Source of the DNA: Candidatus Zixiibacteriota bacterium
GTDB taxonomy: Bacteria; Zixibacteria; MSB-5A5; GN15; JACZUZ01
NCBI GenBank assembly: GCA_022572905.1
Contig: JACZUZ010000006.1
Span: forward strand, 1-15,115
Reading direction: 5' to 3'
Length of the DNA stretch: 15,115 nt
The notes below the pieces were generated by a model, which did no database searches, had not been told where the DNA came from, and saw only the letters and a list, made by a program, of their open reading frames with translations. Shown piece after piece: positions 6,925 to 14,878 of the stretch; position 1 is the stretch's first letter; every line of letters begins with the position of its first letter. The position numbers were made by a program, and so were the translations under genes.

Positions 6925-7907
6925 TGATAGATGGAACACGTCGACCACGACGTCTGAGGCGCACATCGCTCGTGCGTGAACTCTGCGCGGAGACTCGTTT
7001 GAGCGCCGATGGGTTGATTCAACCATATTTTGTATGTGATGGAACCGGCGTTAGCGAGAAGATTGACGGGCTCCCGGGTATCAAGCGCGAATCGGTAGAC
7101 CGTTTAATCAATACCGTTGCCGAAGATATGACTTTTGGTGTCTCAAAGATCATGCTCTTTGGTGTCACCGATCAAAAGAACCCCGAGGCGTCTTTCGCTG
7201 TAAGTGAGGCGAATCCTGTGGCGCTGGCTTGCTCGGAATTAAAACAGAAATTTGGAGACGATATATTCGTTTCAGCGGATGTTTGCCTGTGCGCTTATAC
7301 AGATCATGGACATTGTGGTGTGATTCACGAGGGAGCGATAGACAATGATTGCTCAGTTAAGATTCTTACTGCTATGGCGCTGGCGCTGGCGCGATGCGGG
7401 TGTGACTGCGTGGCGCCGTCGGATATGATGGATGGACGTATCGGCGCTATTAGAGAGTCACTGGAGAGCGAAGGATTCTCGGACACCCTGATTATGGCCT
7501 ACACGGCAAAATATAGTTCAGCGTATTATGGCCCTTTTCGGCATGCGGCCCGTTCGGCGCCCACATCGGGCGACAGAAAATCGTATCAGATGGATTTTCG
7601 TAATCGTCGAGAAGCTCTTAGAGAATTAGAGTTGGATGTTCAGGAAGGCGCGGACATCGTTATGGTGAAACCGGCGCTCGCCTATTTGGATATCATCAGC
7701 GCCTTCGATCAGACAACAGTCACACCGATTGCGGCCTATAATGTCTCTGGTGAATACGCGGCCGTGAAACTTATGGCTGAGGCCGGACTCGGAGACGAAA
7801 AGGCGCTCGTTCTTGAGAATCTAACAGCGATCACTCGCGCCGGGGCTTCAATTATTCTCAGTTATCATACCAGGGATGCTCTAAAACATGGATGGCTCAA
7901 TAACTAA
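6921..7907 (+). CDS. hemB: Delta-aminolevulinic acid dehydratase (porphobilinogen synthase), zinc type
   Basis: Condenses two 5-aminolevulinate molecules into porphobilinogen. The protein has 328 residues. It carries the zinc-type active-site cysteines Cys122, Cys124 and Cys132 in DVCLCAYTDHGHCG (120-133), rather than the aspartate version of zinc-independent enzymes. The two Schiff-base lysines are Lys197 (YTAKYSSAYYGPFRHA) and Lys250 (VMVKPALAYLDII). Other family landmarks are APSDMMDGRIGAIR (165-178) and PIAAYNVSGEYA. The N-terminus (RRPRRLRRT) is typical. It begins in the ATGA overlap with hemD and its end is overlapped by the upstream start of hemL. An additional CGCDC cluster at 159-163 is ordinary for the family and not a separate metal site I can support. 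Confidence 0.97.
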   Translation: MMIDGTRRPRRLRRTSLVRELCAETRLSADGLIQPYFVCDGTGVSEKIDGLPGIKRESVDRLINTVAEDMTFGVSKIMLFGVTDQKNPEASFAVSEANPVALACSELKQKFGDDIFVSADVCLCAYTDHGHCGVIHEGAIDNDCSVKILTAMALALARCGCDCVAPSDMMDGRIGAIRESLESEGFSDTLIMAYTAKYSSAYYGPFRHAARSAPTSGDRKSYQMDFRNRREALRELELDVQEGADIVMVKPALAYLDIISAFDQTTVTPIAAYNVSGEYAAVKLMAEAGLGDEKALVLENLTAITRAGASIILSYHTRDALKHGWLNN

Positions 7908-9207
7908 ACAAGAACAGATAACATCCTCCGCTCAGATGAAGACAACACGTTCTTCAGAGCTAATGGAGCTCTCAGAAGCTGTTATTCCAGGTGGGGTGAA
8001 CTCTCCTGTCAGAGCGTTTAAAGCTGTCGGTGGTGTCCCGAGGTTTATTAAGAGAGCCAACGGAGCCTATCTGTATGATGTTGATGACAACCGATATCTC
8101 GATTTCTGTTGCTCGTGGGGACCTTTGATCTTCGGTCACGCTGACCCGGATGTAGTCGCGGCCATTCAAGCGCAAGCCACCGACGGTCTGAGTTATGGCG
8201 CTTGCACCGAACATGAATACCGGCTGGCGGAATTCATCACCAGCCATGTTGATGCCGTGGAAAAGATTCGCTTTGTTTCTTCGGGTACCGAAGCTGTGAT
8301 GTCTGCTGTGCGACTTGCGCGCGGATACACCAAGCGCGATTTAATTGTCAAGTTTGAGGGTTGCTATCATGGCCATAGTGATTACCTGCTTGTTAAAGCC
8401 GGCTCCGGGTTAGCGACATTCGCTCAGCCGTCGTCGGCCGGTGTTCCGACGAATTCAACCAGTGACACTATCGTATTGCCGCTGGACAATGACGCGGCTG
8501 TGATTGAACTGTTCAAGAGGCAGGGTGACAGGATCGCCGCGGTTATTATTGAAGGTATACCGGCCAACAATGGATTGTTGGTACAGCGACCTGAATTTAT
8601 GAAGCTACTCCGCCAGCTAACCGAGCGGAATGGAGCGCTGATGATACTCGATGAAGTAATCACCGGTTTCCGCATTGGGCTGTCTGGGGCGGCGGGGATG
8701 TATAACATCACGCCAGACTTGCTGACCTACGGAAAAATCATTGGCGGAGGCTTACCGGTTGGGGCCTTTGGCGGAAGAGCTGACATCATGGATTTGCTTT
8801 CCCCGCTTGGTCCGGTCTATCAGGCCGGAACGCTTTCAGGGAACCCGCTGGCTATGGTAGCCGGTTTGACCACGCTCAAGAAACTATCCCAAGAGAATGT
8901 GTATGCGGAGTTGGCGGAAAAAACCTTCGCTTTCACTCGCTTGATTTCGGATAAACTTTCCGGAACAGATTTTCAGATAGTCTCGGTAGCTTCATTGTTC
9001 TGGATCGTATTTCAGGCGGATGCGCCCCGCGCCGCCGCACAGATACAAAAAGAAGCGGTGGAGCGTTATAACACAAGATATAATATGCTCCTCGACGCTG
9101 GTATCTATTTTCCGCCATCTGCATACGAGGTATGCTTTGTCTCTACGGCGCACACGAAGGAAGCGCTGACGGAAGCGGCCACTGTGTTTAGCGAAATAAT
9201 GAACTGA
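7888..9207 (+). CDS. hemL: Glutamate-1-semialdehyde 2,1-aminomutase
   Basis: A PLP-dependent enzyme that turns glutamate-1-semialdehyde into 5-aminolevulinate, completing the C5 route begun by HemA. With the ATG at 7888 it has 439 residues. Landmarks: IPGGVNSPVRAFK (33-45), VSSGTEAVMSAVRLARG (130-146), CYHGHSDYLLVKAG (159-172), LDEVITGFR (254-262) and the PLP lysine Lys283 in TYGKIIGGGLPVGAFGG. The start at 7888 overlaps hemB by 20 bp and has an AGGGA about 11 nt upstream. A second ATG at 7936 gives a protein beginning MKTTRSSEL, closer to many family N-termini, but it has no Shine-Dalgarno; either is possible. The segment YGACTEHE differs from the common FGAPTELE but keeps the acidic and threonine positions. 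Confidence 0.96.
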   Translation: MDGSITKQEQITSSAQMKTTRSSELMELSEAVIPGGVNSPVRAFKAVGGVPRFIKRANGAYLYDVDDNRYLDFCCSWGPLIFGHADPDVVAAIQAQATDGLSYGACTEHEYRLAEFITSHVDAVEKIRFVSSGTEAVMSAVRLARGYTKRDLIVKFEGCYHGHSDYLLVKAGSGLATFAQPSSAGVPTNSTSDTIVLPLDNDAAVIELFKRQGDRIAAVIIEGIPANNGLLVQRPEFMKLLRQLTERNGALMILDEVITGFRIGLSGAAGMYNITPDLLTYGKIIGGGLPVGAFGGRADIMDLLSPLGPVYQAGTLSGNPLAMVAGLTTLKKLSQENVYAELAEKTFAFTRLISDKLSGTDFQIVSVASLFWIVFQADAPRAAAQIQKEAVERYNTRYNMLLDAGIYFPPSAYEVCFVSTAHTKEALTEAATVFSEIMN

Positions 9208-9221
9208 AAGGCTCCACCATA

Positions 9222-10301
9222 ATGACGATTACGACAGAAAAAGGTTCAGCAGAAATTTCCACCATGGTCCCACTCATCGGTGACAGTTCGTTTATTAAGG
9301 CCTGTTACGGCAAAAATGAGGGCCGCTTACCCGTTTGGGTGATGCGTCAAGCGGGAAGGTATCTGGCCGAATATCGCGCCGTCCGCAAAAATGTATCCTT
9401 CTTAGAGCTGTGCAAAACTCCGGAGTTGGTAGCGAAAGTAACCACCGATCCGGTCAATAAATTTGGTTTTGACGCCGCGATTCTTTTCTCTGACATACTG
9501 CCGATTCTTGAACCGATGGGTTTCACTGTGACATACGAATCCGGCGGGCCCACAGTTGCACCCGCGATTCGCAGACCCGAGATGGTGAATGAGTTGAGCG
9601 CATATGATGTCAGAGACAAAATGTCGTATGTCTTCGAGGGAGTGCGGGCGATCAAGAAGCGGATACCAGATGTTCCTCTGCTGGGATTCGCCGGTTCACC
9701 ATTTACTCTCGCCTGTTACGCAATTGAAGGACACGGATCAAAAACGTTTGACTCTGTCAAACAATTTATGTATTGCCATCCGAAAGAAAGCGCTCAACTT
9801 CTTGAAGCGATCACAGAAGTAACAATTGTCTACTTGCAGGAACAGGTGAAGGCCGGCGCTGACGCAGTACAACTATTCGATAGCTGGAGCGGTATACTCG
9901 CAGTAAATGAATACCGAGAATGGTCGTTAGTTTATTCTGAAAAGATTTTCAAAGCGCTTAAGAGTCTGTCTGTGCCGCGTATATTGTTTGTGAATAACGT
10001 GTCGCCTTACATTCATCTCCTCAGAGATATTGACTGTGAAGTGATTGGAGTTGATTATCGAATGGATCTTGAGTTGGCGATGAATGAGTTGCCTGGCAAA
10101 GCGGTGCAGGGAAATCTGGATCCGAATATTCTCTATTGTCCACAGGCCGAAATTCGCGAGCGTGTTAGAGCTATGCTCGGTAATCTTACGCGTTTGGATA
10201 ATGTGATCGTGAATCTCGGACACGGTATCTTGCCCGACATTCCGGAAGAGTCTGTCGCTACCTTTGTCGATGAAGTTCACGCATTCAGGAGGGAAGTCTG
10301 A
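9222..10301 (+). CDS. hemE: Uroporphyrinogen decarboxylase
   Basis: Removes four carboxyl groups from uroporphyrinogen III to give coproporphyrinogen III, without a cofactor. The 359-residue protein shows the substrate-binding PVWVMRQAGRYLAEYR (37-52), the catalytic Asp91 in ILFSDILP (88-94), GFAGSPFTLACYAIEG (155-170), AVQLFDSWSG in the second half, and a C-terminal VNLGHGILPDIPEE. All key positions appear intact. The first 15 residues before Met15 are variable; I keep the ATG at 9222 because an AAAGG element lies about 10 nt upstream and the gap to hemL is then 14 bp, while Met15 would still give a full-length enzyme. hemN follows after 2 bp. Confidence 0.97.
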   Translation: MTITTEKGSAEISTMVPLIGDSSFIKACYGKNEGRLPVWVMRQAGRYLAEYRAVRKNVSFLELCKTPELVAKVTTDPVNKFGFDAAILFSDILPILEPMGFTVTYESGGPTVAPAIRRPEMVNELSAYDVRDKMSYVFEGVRAIKKRIPDVPLLGFAGSPFTLACYAIEGHGSKTFDSVKQFMYCHPKESAQLLEAITEVTIVYLQEQVKAGADAVQLFDSWSGILAVNEYREWSLVYSEKIFKALKSLSVPRILFVNNVSPYIHLLRDIDCEVIGVDYRMDLELAMNELPGKAVQGNLDPNILYCPQAEIRERVRAMLGNLTRLDNVIVNLGHGILPDIPEESVATFVDEVHAFRREV

Positions 10302-10303
10302 GC

Positions 10304-11698
10304 ATGCCGACTACAGAACTCATTCCCGCCCCTTTCGAGCTAATCAAAAAATATGATCGTCCGGGTCCACGTTATACAAGCTATCCAACAGTTCCCGTTT
10401 GGACGAATTCTGTTGGATCAGATACATATTCCAGCGCTCTTGATTCGGCAAGTCAAAATAAAGACGAGCCGTTGTCATTGTATTTACATCTCCCGTTTTG
10501 CGAGAAACGTTGTTATTTCTGTGCATGCAATGTTTTCATTCCGAGACGACCCGAACATGTAACGGAATATGTAGCTACGCTTCTGACTGAAATACACAGA
10601 GTCGCAAATCGACTTGCCCCTCGAAATAAAGTGATGCAACTACATTTTGGCGGCGGAACACCTACTTATCTATCTGTTGATACTTTCGGCCAGGTGATGG
10701 ATGCGTTAGAGAAACGCTTCGTGTTTATGGATGATGCTGAACTCTCGATCGAAGTGGATCCAAGAGTTACGACCAAGGCCCATCTGACTTTTCTCGCCGA
10801 ACGTGGTTTCAATCGGATATCCATGGGTGTTCAGGATTTTGATTTAGCGGTGCAAAAGAGCATAGGACGTGAGCAATCATATGACCTCACAAAGCGATGT
10901 ATTGAGTATGCGCGCGAGAAGGGATTCAAGAGCGTAAATCTCGATCTGATTTATGGTTTGCCGAAACAGACAGTCGAAAAGTTCCGTGAAACAGTCAAAA
11001 GAACGATTGAACTCAGGCCGGATCGCCTTGCGGTTTACAGCTTCGCTTTCCTTCCTTCACTTATAGGCAATCAGAAACTAATCAAGAAAGAGCAACTTCC
11101 GAGCGCTGAGGTGAAGTATGAACTTTCCAAGGTGGCTTTTGAACTATTTACGGCGCACGGCTATCGTAACATTGGGATGGATCACTATGCTTTACCCGAT
11201 GATGAACTTACGGTCGCGCAACAAGAGGGTCGTCTGATGAGAAACTTCATGGGCTATACTGTTTCAAAGGCGACTGACCTGATTGGTATCGGAATTTCAG
11301 CAATCGGCCTGGTGAATAACACGTTCGTTCAGAACAAGGCGGATATGGATGGATATCTTGATTCCATCAACAATGGCGGATTCGCCACCAAGCGCGGTCT
11401 GATTATGTCCGAGGACGATCTTATTCGTGAATATATTATCGCACAAATAATGTGTAATTTCACGCTCACTGTGGACGAACTCAAAGAAAACTTCAATGTA
11501 TCATTTTCCGAGTACTGCAAGAATGAAATTTCGGAGCTGGATACGTTCATCGATGACGGACTGTTAGTAATAAATGAGCGGGGTCTGACGGTTACGGACC
11601 TCGGGCGCGGATTCGTGAGAAATATAGCAATGGTCTTTGACGCATATATCAAAGCTCCCGCCGCGGACAAGCCACTTACTTTTTCTCGCACTATATAG
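10304..11698 (+). CDS. hemN: Oxygen-independent coproporphyrinogen III oxidase (radical SAM)
   Basis: Oxidatively decarboxylates two propionates of coproporphyrinogen III to vinyl groups, giving protoporphyrinogen IX, using a [4Fe-4S] cluster and S-adenosylmethionine rather than O2. The 464-residue length fits true HemN rather than the shorter HemW heme-chaperone-like proteins. Motifs: GPRYTSYPT (21-29), YLHLPFCEKRCYFCACN (60-76) with cluster ligands Cys66, Cys70 and Cys73 plus the HemN-specific Cys75, the SAM-binding HFGGGTPTYL, and ISMGVQDFD further on. The common CGCN is CACN here, a mild change. A good AGGAGG lies 11 nt before the ATG. No oxygen-dependent hemF is visible in the window. 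The product supplied is protoporphyrinogen IX, which matches HemY next door. Confidence 0.96.
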   Translation: MPTTELIPAPFELIKKYDRPGPRYTSYPTVPVWTNSVGSDTYSSALDSASQNKDEPLSLYLHLPFCEKRCYFCACNVFIPRRPEHVTEYVATLLTEIHRVANRLAPRNKVMQLHFGGGTPTYLSVDTFGQVMDALEKRFVFMDDAELSIEVDPRVTTKAHLTFLAERGFNRISMGVQDFDLAVQKSIGREQSYDLTKRCIEYAREKGFKSVNLDLIYGLPKQTVEKFRETVKRTIELRPDRLAVYSFAFLPSLIGNQKLIKKEQLPSAEVKYELSKVAFELFTAHGYRNIGMDHYALPDDELTVAQQEGRLMRNFMGYTVSKATDLIGIGISAIGLVNNTFVQNKADMDGYLDSINNGGFATKRGLIMSEDDLIREYIIAQIMCNFTLTVDELKENFNVSFSEYCKNEISELDTFIDDGLLVINERGLTVTDLGRGFVRNIAMVFDAYIKAPAADKPLTFSRTI

Positions 11699-11720
11699 AC
11701 TGCGAATCAATACTGTCCCT

Positions 11721-13145
11721 ATGAAGAAGCGCGTCATCATCGTGGGTGGAGGAATCTCCGGACTATCTACATTGCACTACCTCAAAACACTGGCCCCTGA
11801 TGTTGATGTCCAGCTCTTTGAGGCCACCGACAGACTCGGTGGTGTGATCGGCTCTGATTTTGTTGATGGGTATATGTGTGAATGGGGTCCCAATGGGATT
11901 CTGGACAGAAGCGGCGCCGTCCGTGAGTTGTGTGAACAGCTCGGGATAGACAACGAAATTGAATTCGCGAATGAGAATTCCAAAAATCGTTTCATTTTGC
12001 GTGAAGGTCAATTGCGAGTGGTCCCGATGTCTCCGGGGTCTCTCATCACGTCAAGACTACTTACAACATTTGCAAAATTACGCCTGCTGAGAGAACCATT
12101 CACATCCTCTTCAAAGGAAGAGGATGAATCGATTCAACGATTCGCTGAGCGTCATTTCGGGAAGGAAGTCGCCGATTATCTGATTCAACCGATGGTTACG
12201 GGTATTCATGCCGGTCAAGCAGAACAGCTGTCGGTCAAATCCTGTTTTCCGTTGTTGCATGAGCTTGACGGTGAATTCGGGTCACTCATCCGTGGAATGA
12301 TCACCAGAAAACGTCGGGCGAAAAAACAACCGTTGAAAGATTCAAAGCGCAAAGGCTCGATGCGCCTTTTGTCGTTGAAGCCAACAGGAGTCTACGTTCT
12401 GATAGATGCCCTGGCGAAGCGATATGCTGATTCTATCCACACCGGTAAACAAGTGGAATCGCTGGAGAAAATCGCAGATGTCAATGGAGTTAGAAAACTG
12501 TTTGGATTGCGTTTTAAGGATCAGACGACGACTCAAGCAGATGAAGTTATTCTGGCCTTACCGGCATATTGTGCGGCGAGAATCCTTAGAGCGCTTTCAG
12601 CGCCATTATCGACTAATCTAAGTAGAATCCCGTACGCCCCAATCACTGTTGTCTGCCTGGGGTTTCCACTTACAGCCTCACCACGGCCGCTCAAAGGATT
12701 TGGTTTCCTAATTCCGTCGAAGGAGAACAGAGCCATCCTTGGCGCTATCTGGTCCTCGTCAATATTCTCAGGGCGGGCGCCGGACGGGAAATTTCAATTG
12801 CGCATTCTTTTGGGAGGAGCTGGAAACCCTGAAGTTGCGCAACTTACAGACGCGCAGACGTTGGAAACAGTTGCAGATGAGCTACATGATCTGATGGGAA
12901 TCAGCGAGGAGCCAGAGATGGTACGGATCTACCGCTGGAACAAAGCGATCCCGCAATACATGGTCGGTCACTCCACGATTCTCAGAGATCTTGAAAATAA
13001 TCTTTCAGAGGTACAGGGTCTCCACCTGACAGGCAACGCCTATCACGGTGTCGGAGTTAGCGAATGCATCATTAACTCAGAGAGTCTCGCTCAAAAACTT
13101 GCTAAGCAATACAACAAATCCTTTATAGTCGCTGGCATAGCGTAA
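11721..13145 (+). CDS. hemY: FAD-dependent protoporphyrinogen IX oxidase
   Basis: Removes six electrons from protoporphyrinogen IX to give protoporphyrin IX for HemH; enzymes of this type normally use O2 and are membrane-associated. The 474-residue protein begins MKKRVIIVGGGISGLST with the FAD dinucleotide-binding GGGISG (9-14). It has LFEATDRLGG soon after (Glu that binds the FAD ribose), a middle substrate-binding region, and the C-terminal FAD contact TGNAYHGVGVSECI (about 437-450). The start at 11721 is 22 bp after hemN and lacks a Shine-Dalgarno; the open frame extends back to a TTG at 11637 inside hemN, but that stretch shares hemN sequence and is unlike the family N-terminus. The family also includes coproporphyrinogen oxidases of Gram-positives, but the adjacent HemN and the lack of a HemQ gene favour protoporphyrinogen as substrate. 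Confidence 0.94.
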   Translation: MKKRVIIVGGGISGLSTLHYLKTLAPDVDVQLFEATDRLGGVIGSDFVDGYMCEWGPNGILDRSGAVRELCEQLGIDNEIEFANENSKNRFILREGQLRVVPMSPGSLITSRLLTTFAKLRLLREPFTSSSKEEDESIQRFAERHFGKEVADYLIQPMVTGIHAGQAEQLSVKSCFPLLHELDGEFGSLIRGMITRKRRAKKQPLKDSKRKGSMRLLSLKPTGVYVLIDALAKRYADSIHTGKQVESLEKIADVNGVRKLFGLRFKDQTTTQADEVILALPAYCAARILRALSAPLSTNLSRIPYAPITVVCLGFPLTASPRPLKGFGFLIPSKENRAILGAIWSSSIFSGRAPDGKFQLRILLGGAGNPEVAQLTDAQTLETVADELHDLMGISEEPEMVRIYRWNKAIPQYMVGHSTILRDLENNLSEVQGLHLTGNAYHGVGVSECIINSESLAQKLAKQYNKSFIVAGIA

Positions 13146-13260
13146 TTTGTCTATTTCTTACCTTAATTATACGACACCACGATTGAGCAAATTGCAGCGC
13201 TAGCCACTATTATCAAACCAGAAAGAGAAAGGGAAGCAGGAAGCTGAGACTGTGCCCTCT

Positions 13261-13284
13261 CGGCCGATCTATCAAGATCGGCCG
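13261..13284. terminator. Perfect 10-bp hairpin downstream of the hem operon, possible terminator
   Basis: CGGCCGATCT and AGATCGGCCG form a perfect 10-bp stem with the 4-nt loop ATCA, 115 bp after the hemY stop. The stem is strong and GC-rich, but no T-run follows on either strand, so it may instead be an mRNA 3' end stabiliser or a protein site. It is the best candidate for the end of the hem transcript. Confidence 0.4.
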
Positions 13285-13491
13285 TATACCCCACGCTGGA
13301 AAAAGCATGCTTTATTGCAAGATTGGAAAGGATGCTAAACTGAAGCTACGGTCGTACAAACCCACGCAATTCGCAGTAAACTCACACAAACCACGACAAA
13401 CAGCCCAATCAATTGCGTAGTTTGAGGTTGCGCCGCAACTCTCTATACACCATATTCTTAGCTCAGATGTGGAGATAGAATCCCTGCCTCT

Positions 13492-13568
13492 CCGCCAGTG
13501 ACGAGCCACATGCCAATGACGCAGTCACTTTTTTCTCTGGCGGTGGCGTGGCCGCTTTCTCTGGCGGT
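13492..13568. repeat. CTGGCGG direct and inverted repeats
   Basis: CCGCCAGTGAC at 13492-13502 is mirrored by GTCAC (13524-13528) plus CTGGCGG (13537-13543), with 8 nt inserted in the right arm. The 13-mer TTTCTCTGGCGGT occurs at 13532-13544 and again exactly at 13556-13568, 24 bp apart. Three copies of one heptamer in 76 bp of non-coding DNA is unlikely by chance. The function is unknown. Confidence 0.55.
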
Positions 13569-13618
13569 ATTCAGAAGATATCTTTTATGTAAGAATCAGT
13601 CTTCGTAGGGCGGAACCC

Positions 13619-13645
13619 AAAAGAGCGAGTCACGCGGCGCCTCTT
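13619..13645 (-). terminator. Possible intrinsic terminator of the cytochrome gene
   Basis: Read on the minus strand, AAGAGGCG pairs with CGCTCTT (one bulged G) around a loop of about 10 nt and runs into TTTT. It begins 5 nt after the cytochrome stop codon. The stem is short and the T-run is only four, so the call is tentative. Confidence 0.35.
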
Positions 13646-13650
13646 CGAAT

Positions 13651-14475
13651 TTATTTTTTTAAGGCGTCAATTTTCTGGAGAATCGGTGGGGCTCCCGGAA
13701 AAAACTCCAGCGCCTTTTCGTAATTCTTAAGGGCTTCAGAATTCTTGTCAAGTTTCTCGTATAGATTGCCAAGAGTATAATAACTGAGTCCCGATTCAGG
13801 ATAATACTCCAAGTTGATATTGATAAACTCAATTGCGCCGGCAGTCTGATTGTCATCGGCAAGTTCATCGGCAAATTTCAAGAGTGTACGCTCACCAAAG
13901 TCATAACTATGGCCTCCATAATATTCCGCACGAATTGAATCGTATTTCATACGTGCGGCATCCAGTCCATCATCAGCATACGCTTCCGCCAAAACAGTTT
14001 CGAGTTTCTTCGGCTCACTCAGACCGTGATGACAGGTGACACACTCGACTTTCATCTTTGCGCCTTCACCGTCGCGTAGTTTTGCCAGATGCTCTTTGTT
14101 GATTGCCTCAACCATTTGTAACATAATACGAGCCATCCTTTTGTGTTCTTTTTCATCCGAGGGAAAATCGAAACCGGAGAGCCCCTTTTCCGGATCACCT
14201 ACGTGACAGTATTCACATCTCACACCCAGTGCGAACGTGAACCCTTTCATCATATCAACCAACTCTTTTTTGCTAATATCCTTTGGAAGCGTCTTCAGAT
14301 TGGTGAATGAATCGGGTATCTGAGCGGCGATTTTTTGAAGCGGCGATACGGTTATTATCGCGCCAAAAATAATAGCTACAGTCAAAATCATTAACAAGCT
14401 TCGGGAGTTGTTGCAAGCTCTGGCGTTCCTTTCAGTATTGCTGTCACTGTAATTTTTGTAATGAATCCGAGGCAT
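13651..14475 (-). CDS. Exported diheme cytochrome c, reaction-centre cytochrome-like, with TPR-like tail
   Basis: A 274-residue exported electron carrier. A basic, polar N-terminus is followed by a hydrophobic segment (about 27-46), either a signal peptide or a membrane anchor, then an AAQ sequence. Two covalent heme sites are present, CEYCH (87-91) and CVTCH (145-149). The spacing and surroundings, with FTNLKTLPKDISKKELVDMM (57-76) leading to GFTFALGVRCEYCH, and EHKRMARIMLQMV (110-122) between the hemes, resemble the half-sized proteins of the photosynthetic reaction-centre cytochrome c family, in which Met residues on the preceding helix act as sixth ligands; Met75, Met76, Met118 and Met121 are candidates. 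The last 45 residues look like one TPR unit (SYYTLGNLYEKL... ALKNYEKALEFFPGAP). There is no photosynthesis gene nearby, and this family occurs in many non-phototrophs. The start is set by AAAGGA 6 nt upstream. Confidence 0.88.
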   Translation of the reverse strand: MPRIHYKNYSDSNTERNARACNNSRSLLMILTVAIIFGAIITVSPLQKIAAQIPDSFTNLKTLPKDISKKELVDMMKGFTFALGVRCEYCHVGDPEKGLSGFDFPSDEKEHKRMARIMLQMVEAINKEHLAKLRDGEGAKMKVECVTCHHGLSEPKKLETVLAEAYADDGLDAARMKYDSIRAEYYGGHSYDFGERTLLKFADELADDNQTAGAIEFININLEYYPESGLSYYTLGNLYEKLDKNSEALKNYEKALEFFPGAPPILQKIDALKK

Positions 14476-14478
14476 GCG

Positions 14479-14487
14479 CCTTCCTTT
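14479..14487 (-). promoter_or_regulatory. Purine-rich ribosome binding site of the cytochrome gene
   Basis: Minus-strand AAAGGAAGG precedes the ATG at 14475, with AAAGGA spaced 6 nt from it. It is the clearest Shine-Dalgarno in the right half of the window and fixes the start so that a long basic N-terminal stretch precedes the hydrophobic segment. Confidence 0.6.
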
Positions 14488-14721
14488 CTTTTTCTTCGGT
14501 CACGAGATATTCTTGAAACGAAGTTGTTTATGCAATGTATTTTCCTTTGAGACTTGGCGCGTTTCTATAGTAGAGTGTACGCGTAGTTCGACCCTGTTGT
14601 TTCCAACAAGTCCAATTAAAATCCGCCGCTATTGCTCGAGTTAGCGCTGTTTCAAAGGGCTTGAGATGGGCTGGGGTTATCCTACCTCTGTGGAATGGAA
14701 TTATTGGCCGGGGCTAAATTT

Positions 14722-14811
14722 TGTCATCCTGAACGTTAGTGAAGGATCTTGATTGAATTCGATCATTCGCTCAATACCAAGCCAGATACTTCGCTAGCGC
14801 TCAGCATGACA
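14722..14811. repeat. 90-bp dispersed-type inverted repeat (TGTCATCCTGA... family)
   Basis: The left arm at 14722-14749 begins TGTCATCCTGAACG and ends GGATCT. The right arm at 14784-14811 is its reverse complement at 23 of 28 positions. The 34-bp centre is unrelated. Sequences starting TGTCATCCTGA with an AGGATCT end are, as I recall them, common intergenic repeats in many bacterial genomes and draft assemblies, in line with a REP/MITE-like element without its own gene. The five arm mismatches suggest an ageing copy. Confidence 0.7.
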
Positions 14812-14830
14812 AGATTGTGCGGAGACTAGA

Positions 14831-14878
14831 AACCCACCCAATTGTTGGGTTCCAAACCCTAAAAGGGTGGGCTACCCG
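14831..14878. repeat. Second palindromic repeat (CCCACCC...GGGTGGG)
   Basis: CCCACCC (14833-14839) pairs exactly with GGGTGGG (14865-14871), enclosing an inner hairpin GGGTT (14847-14851) / AACCC (14855-14859). The nested symmetry and the flanking GGCTACCC look like another intergenic repeat family, lying 20 bp from the first element. The frame that crosses it on the plus strand is not a gene. Confidence 0.55.

Larger units (their letters stand above)
13146..13650. other. 505-bp non-coding region between hemY and the cytochrome gene
   Basis: The two flanking genes converge here. I see no credible gene; the short frames have no ribosome binding site or protein-like composition. The region holds a perfect 10-bp hairpin (13261-13284), repeats of the heptamer CTGGCGG and its complement (13492-13567), and a possible terminator for the cytochrome gene (13619-13645). 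Confidence 0.6.

Noticed and set aside
13312..13509. Minus-strand frame of 65 codons in the hemY-cytochrome gap
   Set aside because: No ribosome binding site, odd composition rich in Ser, Cys and Arg, and it overlaps the CTGGCGG repeats.
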